Positions 1 through 6,316 of a stretch of DNA of 14,055 nucleotides are shown here, in pieces (the first letter of the stretch is position 1; every line of letters begins with the position of its first letter). This stretch comes from CAIXTV01 sp964543995 (GTDB taxonomy: Bacteria; Bacteroidota; Bacteroidia; Bacteroidales; CAIXTV01): contig CAZJBB010000069.1 of assembly GCA_964543995.1 (NCBI GenBank), positions 1 to 14,055 on the forward strand, given 5' to 3'. The position numbers were made by a program, and so were the translations under genes. Below the pieces are notes generated by a model, which made no database searches, was not told the origin of the DNA, and saw nothing but the letters and a program-made list of their open reading frames with translations.

Positions 1-128
1 AGTTGCTGAAAATTTCTTCAGCAATTTTCAGGGTGAATCTTTGACGAAGTCAGGAGCCGGTTGATGACAATAAAACCGCAAAAGGCAGAACTCAAAACAG
101 ACGAGTTGAATTTAAAGTAGAGTTTTAA
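1..128 (+). pseudogene. 3' end of OmpA-like (peptidoglycan-binding) gene, apparently frameshifted
   Basis: The last 22 codons (63-128, TAA at 126-128) read DDNKTAKGRTQNRRVEFKVEF, the classic end of an OmpA/MotB-type domain, with the NRRVEF signature. In that frame a TGA lies at 42-44. The frame one base earlier is open from base 2 to 61 and reads ...FFSNF-QGESLTKSGAG, which matches the preceding helix-strand of OmpA domains (usually xxLxxxGAGE); it then stops at a TGA at 62-64. Members normally have four or five more residues between GAG and DDN, so a deletion of about 11 or 14 bases near 58-63 explains both the missing residues and the change of frame. The gene's start lies outside the window. 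It could be a real broken gene or an assembly error. The family call for the tail is firm; the frameshift is my inference. Confidence 0.6.
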
Positions 129-144
129 GAATCCTATATAACAG

Positions 145-174
145 AAAAAGGTCGTCAGCAATGGCGACCTTTTT
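145..174. terminator. Bidirectional rho-independent terminator
   Basis: A perfect 10-bp stem (AAAAAGGTCG at 145-154 with CGACCTTTTT at 165-174) encloses a 10-base loop and is followed by more T's and TTTT. On the other strand the A tract becomes a U tract, so the same hairpin can stop transcripts from the OmpA-like gene on the left and from the minus-strand operon ending at 204. Confidence 0.85.
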
Positions 175-203
175 TATTTTAAGGGTATTGAAAATTATTG
201 AGC

Positions 204-665
204 CTAAAAGATTTCTAAAATTTCAAATGAGGAATCATTCAACATGCATTTTTCGCCGACTTTCTTCCCTGCCATTGCCAGAAATAAAGGAACGGATGGA
301 GAAACAATAAAAAGTTCCTCATTGAGGTAAGAAATTTTGCCTAAACCCACAGCCACGAAAATCGTTTGTTTGTCTGTTTTCACTAAAGCACCAAATTCAA
401 CTTTGAGCAAAGGTTTCTTTGTACTGATTTTATCGAGCATGTTTTTCTCATTCAGCAATTTCACCAATTGTTGTCCCATCATGTCTTTTTTTCGCAACAA
501 TTGAGCTCTGAAAGCATCGTAACGGTCTTTAGGGGGTCCGTATTCGTTGGCCGCTTGTTGGGCTTCGTCTATTGCAGAATTAATTACTGAAACCCGCTCA
601 TTGAGGAGTACTTTGCAATGTTCAATCAATGCAATTTTATAGTGTAATGGCTCAGTGATATTCAT
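204..665 (-). CDS. GreA/GreB-like coiled-coil protein (153 aa)
   Basis: The N-terminal part (about residues 8-80) is a long charged/hydrophobic helix resembling the Gre coiled coil. The tip is around E41-D50 (EYGPPKDRYD), where GreA has its acidic loop. The C-terminal part (about 88-153) matches the FKBP-like Gre domain: a small beta domain with the pattern SPSVPLFLAMAGKKVGEKC, a hydrophobic turn, then FEILEI at the end, as in GreA. Related Bacteroidota proteins of about 150 aa are often annotated as '3-oxoacyl-ACP synthase', which this sequence does not support. Gre factors bind the RNA polymerase secondary channel and rescue stalled complexes; whether this protein does so is unknown, since the usual DxxE tip is not obvious. 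It starts with ATG 22 bases after the stop of the larger upstream gene, so it is probably cotranscribed with it. Confidence 0.65.
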   Translation of the reverse strand: MNITEPLHYKIALIEHCKVLLNERVSVINSAIDEAQQAANEYGPPKDRYDAFRAQLLRKKDMMGQQLVKLLNEKNMLDKISTKKPLLKVEFGALVKTDKQTIFVAVGLGKISYLNEELFIVSPSVPLFLAMAGKKVGEKCMLNDSSFEILEIF

Positions 666-687
666 TTTTTAGATAATAAGTTAATGT

Positions 688-2670
688 TTAGCGAAAAAGG
701 GTCACATTTCCGGTCATGAATTCTTTTTTTGCATTTCCTTTTTCCTTATCTTTGGTAAATTGTAATCTCCAAATATACACTCCCTGTGGACACTCTTTAC
801 CCAAAAACTTTCCATCCCATCCCTTTTCTTGTTCTGTAGAAAAGTAAATGAGTTCTCCCCATCTTGAAAATATTCTTAATTCAAAATCATAAATATTAAA
901 TCCTTCCACTTTGAATACTTCGTTTTTTCCATCTTCATTTGGAGAAAAAGCATTGGGAATATAAAAAACCGTGTTTTCCTTTACATACACCATTCTCGAA
1001 AGGGAATCAATACAACCGTGGATGTCTTCAATGATCAAATGTACCAAGAAATTCCCGGTGGAAGTATAGCGATGTATTGGATGAGAAATTATATCACTGC
1101 TCCCATCACCAAAATCCCACCACCACCTAATGGGCTGCAATGAATTATCGAAAAACTCACATATAGGATTTTCGGTGAAAACCACTTCGGGACTTGGAGT
1201 GAAATTTGCAGAAGCTTGATAATCATTTGTAATGCTAAAATTATACACTTTTGAGCATTGTGCATTGGACACCGTTAGGGAATAATTGCCGGCATGGAGT
1301 CCGGAGATGGAATTCCCATTTGAATTATTAAACCATAAATAGCTCAAAGAAATCCCGGAGGTGTTAATTACCATAGCTGAACCTACCCCTTTATCACATG
1401 TATCGTTTTTAAGGGCCAAAGAAACCGGAGGAAGCGGAAATTGATTTTGTATAGTCACGGTATCGGAAAGCGTGCAACCCACTGAATCAGTTACATTTAC
1501 TGTATACAATCCGGCCACTACATTTTGCAATACCGAAGTATTTTGCGTAGGGGCAGAATTCCATTGATATGCATAAGGGGCAATACCATTACTTGCAGTG
1601 GCTTCGGCATGCCCATTGGGGTCCGAACAGATTTGGGGGGCCACATTTACGATGTTCACATTAAACTTGGGTTTATCAATCAAAGTAATGGTATCATAAT
1701 GCGTGTTACAATAATAGGGATCAAATATCTTCACAATGTAGGTTCCTGCATGGAGGTTGTCGATGTTAGCATTGGTTCCAAATGGAGCAGTTAACCACTG
1801 AAATTGCAAGGAATCGGAACCGTGATATTCCACATGAATGTGAATTCCACCTATGCCTAAATTGCAGTAATCGTCTTTGCTGTTTATAGTGATGGTTGGA
1901 GGAGTTACGTTAGCATAATTGTTTGCTCTTGGAGTCGGTGTTTGAGGAGTACTCCACCAAACCGATCCCCCATCATGAATTCTTTGAAAAGACAAATAAC
2001 TTTGAGCTATGGGACTTCCCACAAATTCGATCCCTGGAATGTTCACTGCAGCAGGAAAGGTTCGCAGACCGGTACAAGAAGTCCGAGAAGTTATAGGAGA
2101 TAGATACTCACTGGTAGTATATAATAAGGATGGATTTCCATCCCAATTCCAATACACTGCATCTACCGGATTGCTGTTGGGATCGTAAATGGCTACCCAA
2201 CCGAATTCGTCGCGTAAAAACCACCGATTGCTAACGCCATCAATATTACTCACCCCATAACTCGATTGACGATAGGCTCCCATATTAAAATCCAAGAACG
2301 GAACTTGAGAATTGTTTCCGCCAACAATTATATATCCGTGTGGTGGAATCTTAGTCCCATTTGGAAAAGTAAAAGCGCCCCAATTATGTGTAATTTGATC
2401 CCCGGGATCCATATTGCAAGCAAGGGTATAACATGAAATATCTGCGGTATCACACCCGCTGGGATTATATAACTCTATCCATTCTCGGTTATATTCAGGC
2501 TGAAAATCAATATTATACAAGGAATTGGCATTCGTAGTTGCATTTAATGAGACATCGGCAGGGTTGTTTGCCGGACTGGAAAGCACCTCATTAATCAATA
2601 CGATTTGAGAATGAAGACTTTGACAAAACAGCAATCCTCCAATAAATAATATGTGAAATACAAATTTCAA
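688..2670 (-). CDS. Secreted lamin-tail / SprB-repeat / PKD protein with type IX secretion C-terminal domain
   Basis: The 660-aa protein has a signal peptide (residues 1-22, cut after LHS-Q). A lamin-tail-like domain follows (about 23-120; INEVL, EWIELYNP, PPHGYIIVGG), with a linked region to about 250. Next come three SprB-like repeats (about 258-331, 335-408, 415-482; pattern xxxAGxYxVxVxDxxxC) and a PKD domain (about 486-563; WWWDFGDGS). Last is a CHU_C/gliding-motility C-terminal domain (about 566-660; FYIPNAFSPNEDGKNEVF, IFSRWGELIY, GWDGKF, GVYIWRL). In this phylum that domain directs export by the type IX system and attachment to the surface, so the likely role is adhesive or structural; no catalytic motif is seen. 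The start is TTG: a stop (TAA) lies five codons upstream, there is no ATG before residue 87, and only TTG gives a complete signal peptide. Confidence 0.85.
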   Translation of the reverse strand: MKFVFHILFIGGLLFCQSLHSQIVLINEVLSSPANNPADVSLNATTNANSLYNIDFQPEYNREWIELYNPSGCDTADISCYTLACNMDPGDQITHNWGAFTFPNGTKIPPHGYIIVGGNNSQVPFLDFNMGAYRQSSYGVSNIDGVSNRWFLRDEFGWVAIYDPNSNPVDAVYWNWDGNPSLLYTTSEYLSPITSRTSCTGLRTFPAAVNIPGIEFVGSPIAQSYLSFQRIHDGGSVWWSTPQTPTPRANNYANVTPPTITINSKDDYCNLGIGGIHIHVEYHGSDSLQFQWLTAPFGTNANIDNLHAGTYIVKIFDPYYCNTHYDTITLIDKPKFNVNIVNVAPQICSDPNGHAEATASNGIAPYAYQWNSAPTQNTSVLQNVVAGLYTVNVTDSVGCTLSDTVTIQNQFPLPPVSLALKNDTCDKGVGSAMVINTSGISLSYLWFNNSNGNSISGLHAGNYSLTVSNAQCSKVYNFSITNDYQASANFTPSPEVVFTENPICEFFDNSLQPIRWWWDFGDGSSDIISHPIHRYTSTGNFLVHLIIEDIHGCIDSLSRMVYVKENTVFYIPNAFSPNEDGKNEVFKVEGFNIYDFELRIFSRWGELIYFSTEQEKGWDGKFLGKECPQGVYIWRLQFTKDKEKGNAKKEFMTGNVTLFR

Positions 2671-2675
2671 TTCTG

Positions 2676-2700
2676 TAACTAATTAGTTATCAAAGATAAC
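2676..2700. promoter_or_regulatory. Two adjacent palindromes, candidate operator
   Basis: TAACTAATTAGTTA (2676-2689) is a perfect 14-bp palindrome. It overlaps a second dyad, GTTATC-AAA-GATAAC (2686-2700), which covers the -7 element of the minus-strand gene. The position, across the predicted start of transcription, suits a repressor site. No regulator is visible in the window, and AT-rich DNA makes short palindromes fairly common. Confidence 0.35.
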
Positions 2701-2722
2701 ACTAAAATTCAAATAATCGAAA
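2691..2722 (-). promoter_or_regulatory. Probable promoter of the lamin-tail/SprB gene
   Basis: On the minus strand TATCTTTG (2698-2691) matches the Bacteroidota -7 consensus TAnnTTTG exactly. A weaker -33 element, TTTC (2722-2719), lies 20 bases upstream. The predicted RNA would begin about 2684, leaving a leader of only about 15 bases before the TTG start. Confidence 0.5.
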
Positions 2723-2798
2723 TAATCCTTCATTTTACTTAAGCTTTTGAAAATTCTGATTAATTTAACGGCAAATTTAGTGCATTTATTTGTTAATG

Positions 2799-2831
2799 TT
2801 TGAATTCATATATGCAAAATACTTATTTTTA
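2799..2831 (+). promoter_or_regulatory. Probable promoter of the orphan lipoprotein gene
   Basis: TTTG (2799-2802) is followed after 21 bases by TATTTTTA (2824-2831), close to the Bacteroidota TTTG / TAnnTTTG pair. The predicted start near 2838 gives a leader of about 34 bases before the ATG at 2872. Confidence 0.45.
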
Positions 2832-2871
2832 CTTCGGTTTTACATTCCCAATATCAAAAAATTAAAATACC

Positions 2872-4002
2872 ATGAAAAAACTATCCATTCTATTTGCATT
2901 TTCTTTGTTCTTAATTGTCTCTTGTAATAAAAAAGCAGAAGTTTTAGACATAAAAAAGTATGCTGATAAATTCAAATTCAAACAGTTGGAAGCTTTTGAT
3001 GCCAGAACCCTCCAGCCGGATTTAAACCAAATTGAAGATAAAGGCTTACTGAATAACCTTTGGGAAAGCAAAGATAAATTCACAGGAGCTAAGAATTATT
3101 TTTATTCTCTTCAAGACGGAAACAACAAAAATCAGGAGTTTACGGTGGTGTTGGGAGATTTGGATAAAAAAGACGAGCCCAAACAAATTTGGTATTTTGT
3201 ATATAGTGCCGAAGGCAAGCAATTAGCGCGTTTTATCATTGCCGAAGTGGATGCTTCAGCCAACACTTATGCCGTTGGAAGCATTAAAAAAGCAGGGGTA
3301 TATTCAGTATCTAACTACCAAAAAGATAAGCTCATTAATAATAAAACCTACAGTATTGACGAAAAAGGAAATTTAAAAGAAGGAACCGCTGAGGCAGTGA
3401 AAGAAGAATCCAATACAGGAAATGCAGCAGCTCAGGAATTTCATGCTAAAGATGTTTTTACTCAAAAAAACCTTGTATATACCGGAATCGACTTTACCCA
3501 TGCAAAATTTGTGGGAAAAGCCCTACAGGATGTTGGAGAAATCAAAAATAAGTTCTTTCGCGAATGGAATGATGTGGTTACCGAAGAAAAGGGAAAGTTT
3601 AATATTACTGACTTTTTCAACAAAGAAAACGTAACTTATGATGTTGCCAACACCAACAATAGAAATGCTGGGAGAAGCACTTCAAGCATGTATTCAAAAA
3701 CCAAAGCCCCTTCCCTTTCACAAGGTATCGTTCAAGGCGTTTTAGGGAATGTATCCTTAAAAGAAAAACATGGTATTGGCACCTTACTTGTTGTAGAAGC
3801 ATTTGACGATGAGCATGATCAGGCCGTTGTTTGGGTAACCTTGTTTGATATAGCAAGCAAAAAGTTGCTCATCACCGAAAGATTGACTTCTAAACCTCAT
3901 GGCGGTGGTTTACGCAACTATTGGATAAATGCAGTTTACGACATTCTCGTTCATGTAGATAGAGTAAGTTATGCTGCTTGGAAAAAGTCTTATGGGAAAT
4001 AA
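2872..4002 (+). CDS. Lipoprotein of unknown function (376 aa)
   Basis: I do not recognise the family. The N-terminus is a lipoprotein signal: MKK, a hydrophobic stretch, and the lipobox LIVSC with Cys18 as the lipidated residue. The residues after it (NKKAEV) are not the acidic patch linked with surface export in Bacteroidetes, so a periplasm-facing lipoprotein is the simpler guess. Two parts can be seen. Residues about 35-170 are beta-rich (TVVLGDLD, QIWYFVYSAEGKQLARFI, NKTYSIDEKGNLKEG). A polar linker (about 173-190) leads to an alpha/beta C-terminal part (about 190-376) with GTLLVVEAFDDEHDQAVVWV and a Gly-rich KPHGGGLRNYW segment near the end. No catalytic motif was identified. The ATG fits the signal peptide and promoter. 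It is transcribed alone and faces the glycosyltransferase unit, with 15 bases between the two stop codons. Confidence 0.8.
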   Translation: MKKLSILFAFSLFLIVSCNKKAEVLDIKKYADKFKFKQLEAFDARTLQPDLNQIEDKGLLNNLWESKDKFTGAKNYFYSLQDGNNKNQEFTVVLGDLDKKDEPKQIWYFVYSAEGKQLARFIIAEVDASANTYAVGSIKKAGVYSVSNYQKDKLINNKTYSIDEKGNLKEGTAEAVKEESNTGNAAAQEFHAKDVFTQKNLVYTGIDFTHAKFVGKALQDVGEIKNKFFREWNDVVTEEKGKFNITDFFNKENVTYDVANTNNRNAGRSTSSMYSKTKAPSLSQGIVQGVLGNVSLKEKHGIGTLLVVEAFDDEHDQAVVWVTLFDIASKKLLITERLTSKPHGGGLRNYWINAVYDILVHVDRVSYAAWKKSYGK

Positions 4003-4017
4003 AAGCTAAAAACCCTT

Positions 4018-5094
4018 TTATAATCGATTGAAAAGCTGTAAATATTTCTCTTTCCAAGCATTTACCGAATAGTTATTCACAACAGTTTCTCTTGCTGCTG
4101 CCCCTATTTTTTTTCGTAAAGTCTCTGATTCAATTAATTTGGTTAGGGTTGAAACCCATTCTTCATTGCTTTTAGGAAGAAAGCCATTGATACCATTCTG
4201 AATAATTTCAGCATTCACTCCTACCGGTGACATGAGCGTTGGAATTCCTAGGGCCATGTATTGAAGCCCTTTTAGTCCACATTTTCCCATGGCCCATTCA
4301 TCATCAGGTAAAGGCATGATCCCTATATCAAATTTCTGTAATTCTTCAATTTCTGTAGCTTTATTCCAGGCAAGGCTTTGAATTTCGATATCGGGTTCGG
4401 TGTATGAAGCATCGCCAATGACTTTGATGCTAACTTTGTCGCCAAAGATCAACTTAATGGTCTTTAAAAAAGGGAGGGCATATTGAAAATGCTTAATGGT
4501 TGTAATACTGCCGCTCCAACCGATACAAATTGGGTTCGATGTATTTTTTGCAACCGGCTGATATTCATCGGTATTAATAGTCGTAGGAATAACCATTACC
4601 TTGGAGTTATATTGCAAAGCATACTTTTCCAAATAAGCATTGCCTGCAATTACCAAATCCGACATGCGAATGATTTTGGCTGTTTTTTGAGGACTTTTAA
4701 GTACAGAGAACTTTTTGTTTGCCTCAGATACATTCGATAGCCATATGGAATCGTCGAAATCAAAAATAATCTTTGCACGGGTTGATTTAAACAAGGATTC
4801 GAAAATTGCCGGCCCCATAAAAAACGCTTCCCTATGAATCAAAATAATGTCAAAATCTCCGGCATGGAAGACATCCAATAGCCGTTTAAAAATCATCTTA
4901 AAAAGAATTGCTCCTTTTAAAATGTAATTTCCCGGGGAATAAAAAACTTTGTCTTCCTTTTCATTCATCAGAAAAGACACTACTGTTTCAAACTCATTTT
5001 CGTTTAAGACTCCAAGGTATTGTTCAAACCTAAAACGCTGACTGGGTGCTCGATTTAAGCGATGAGGAACGATATATAAAATGCGTTTCTTCAT
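4018..5094 (-). CDS. GT4-like glycosyltransferase (358 aa)
   Basis: This is a cytoplasmic GT-B fold enzyme, expected to move a sugar from a nucleotide donor to an acceptor on the way to a surface glycan. The N-terminal Rossmann half has SQRFRFEQY (residues 18-26) and the conserved FDFDDSIW (111-118). The C-terminal half has IGWSGS (191-196), the donor-site region PLPDDEWAMG (261-270) then KCGLKGLQYMALGIP (271-285), and a closing helix pair. The usual E-x7-E pair of GT4 enzymes is replaced by Gly270 and Gln278, a variant seen in a subset of these enzymes that keep the GKxxxK-LQYM pattern. I chose the ATG at 5092-5094, not the GTG at 5107-5109, because it overlaps the preceding stop as TGATG and begins directly at MKKRILYIVP. 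Translation is therefore probably coupled to the epimerase gene. The sugar is not identifiable. Confidence 0.85.
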   Translation of the reverse strand: MKKRILYIVPHRLNRAPSQRFRFEQYLGVLNENEFETVVSFLMNEKEDKVFYSPGNYILKGAILFKMIFKRLLDVFHAGDFDIILIHREAFFMGPAIFESLFKSTRAKIIFDFDDSIWLSNVSEANKKFSVLKSPQKTAKIIRMSDLVIAGNAYLEKYALQYNSKVMVIPTTINTDEYQPVAKNTSNPICIGWSGSITTIKHFQYALPFLKTIKLIFGDKVSIKVIGDASYTEPDIEIQSLAWNKATEIEELQKFDIGIMPLPDDEWAMGKCGLKGLQYMALGIPTLMSPVGVNAEIIQNGINGFLPKSNEEWVSTLTKLIESETLRKKIGAAARETVVNNYSVNAWKEKYLQLFNRL

Positions 5095-6092
5095 CAATCT
5101 TCCAACCACAAAGGGGGTAATTTTTCGTGGATTTCAATATTTTCAAACTTGGCGGTTTTTCTGGCTCCATGTTCTTTTACCCAAAGGGCCATTCGTGTCA
5201 ATCCTTCTTGCAGGGATACGGTCGAAGAATTTCCAAATACCTTACTGGCTTTTTCATGTGACGAATGTGCATGCATGACTTCATTTCGAGGAGGCAAACT
5301 CCTGATTTCTCCTTCAATTTTCATAGCATCCATCACCATTTGAGCAAGTACTCTCACGGATACCGGATTATCGGCTCCAATATTAAAAATTTGGTTGTAA
5401 GCTCCCTGTATTTCAACAGAACGGGCAATGGGAATGGAAACATCGTGAATATAGCTAAATGCCCGACTTTGTTCTCCATCTCCAAAAACAGTTAAGGGCT
5501 TATTCTGGAGAAGCTGATTCATGAATATTCCTACCACATTTCGATATTTATCCCCAATATTCTGGTTTTCGCCAAAAACATTGTGAGGACGGAAAACGAT
5601 GTAGTTTAAGCCAAACATTTCATGCGAAGATTTCAAATCCAGTTCAACTGCATATTTTGAAATCCCATAAGGATCTTCAGGCTGAGGGGTCATATCCTCG
5701 GTCATGGGTACTTGCCCTGCACCATACACCGCAATGGAAGAAGTAAATACAAAACATTTAATACGGTGTTTTACAGATTCGTTTATTAAATTCACACTTC
5801 CAACTAAATTATTGGTATAGTTATAACGTTTAATAAAATGGCTTAAACCTTCTGCTGCATAAGCTGCTAAATGAAAAACATAATCAAATTGATAGGTGTT
5901 GAATAATTTAGAAAGGAAGGGAACATCGGTTACCGATCCTTGAATAAACACAGCCCCACTGGGAATATTTTCAATGAAACCCCCACTTAAGTCATCGAGG
6001 ATAACCACCTGATGACCCATTTTCAGTAATTCCACCGAAACATGAGAACCTATAAATCCAGCTCCACCGGTAACCAAAGAAATGGGTTTCAT
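5094..6092 (-). CDS. NAD-dependent nucleotide-sugar epimerase/dehydratase (GalE-like SDR, 332 aa)
   Basis: This is an extended short-chain dehydrogenase/reductase. The NAD-binding TGGAGFIGSH is at residues 8-17, a DD pair (33-34) ends the second strand, and the catalytic Ser is within TSS (117-119) before IAVYG. The catalytic Tyr142/Lys146 lie in YGISK. A nucleotide-sugar-binding region includes FRPHNVFGENQN, VFGDGEQSRAFSYIHDV and FNIGAD. Such enzymes epimerise UDP-hexoses at C4 (as UDP-glucose/UDP-GlcNAc 4-epimerases) or carry out related reactions. The exact substrate cannot be read from the sequence. The C-terminal tail (about 305-332) is short and polar. It is the first gene of the unit and overlaps the glycosyltransferase by one base, so both probably serve the same sugar. 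The ATG is 225 bases from icmF, which runs the other way. Confidence 0.88.
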   Translation of the reverse strand: MKPISLVTGGAGFIGSHVSVELLKMGHQVVILDDLSGGFIENIPSGAVFIQGSVTDVPFLSKLFNTYQFDYVFHLAAYAAEGLSHFIKRYNYTNNLVGSVNLINESVKHRIKCFVFTSSIAVYGAGQVPMTEDMTPQPEDPYGISKYAVELDLKSSHEMFGLNYIVFRPHNVFGENQNIGDKYRNVVGIFMNQLLQNKPLTVFGDGEQSRAFSYIHDVSIPIARSVEIQGAYNQIFNIGADNPVSVRVLAQMVMDAMKIEGEIRSLPPRNEVMHAHSSHEKASKVFGNSSTVSLQEGLTRMALWVKEHGARKTAKFENIEIHEKLPPLWLED

Positions 6093-6141
6093 ACATCATT
6101 GTTTTAAGCAAAAATAAAAACAATCTTTTAAAAACTTCATT

Positions 6142-6156
6142 TTTTGCAAAGCAAAA
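6142..6156. promoter_or_regulatory. Small dyad upstream of the epimerase gene
   Basis: TTTTGC-AAA-GCAAAA is a perfect inverted repeat with 6-base arms. On the minus strand it contains TTGCTTTG, one base off the -7 consensus, so it may mark the promoter of the epimerase/glycosyltransferase unit, about 45 bases before its ATG. The evidence is weak because the match is short and A/T-dominated. Confidence 0.25.
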
Positions 6157-6250
6157 TCACAACACATTGATTACATAACAGATACACCCTATTATTTCCA
6201 TTTCAAAAAGGTTAAAATCACATAAATTTATGAATACTCATGCGGCATTC

Positions 6251-6273
6251 GGCTAAATTTTATATTTTTAGCC
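6251..6273. promoter_or_regulatory. GGCTAAA dyad, candidate operator/promoter of icmF
   Basis: GGCTAAA (6251-6257) and TTTAGCC (6267-6273) form a perfect 7-bp inverted repeat around a 9-base AT spacer. It sits 44 bases before the icmF ATG. Inside it TAAATTTT (6254-6261), 21 bases after TTATG (6228-6232), could be a weak promoter. No cobalamin-riboswitch core is visible in 6093-6316. Confidence 0.3.
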
Positions 6274-6316
6274 CTTCATTTGTAAACTCACCCCATTTAT
6301 TCCAATTTGTTTTTGT

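Noticed and set aside
4..23. TGCTGAA-AATTTC-TTCAGCA hairpin at the left edge
   Set aside because: It lies within the OmpA-like coding stretch and has no T tract; a chance inverted repeat is more likely than a regulator.
5095..5109. GTG start for the glycosyltransferase, five codons earlier
   Set aside because: The ATG at 5092-5094 overlaps the epimerase stop and begins exactly at the conserved MKKRILYIVP.
6093..6316. Cobalamin riboswitch upstream of icmF
   Set aside because: I see no B12-box core and no extended structured leader in these 224 bases.
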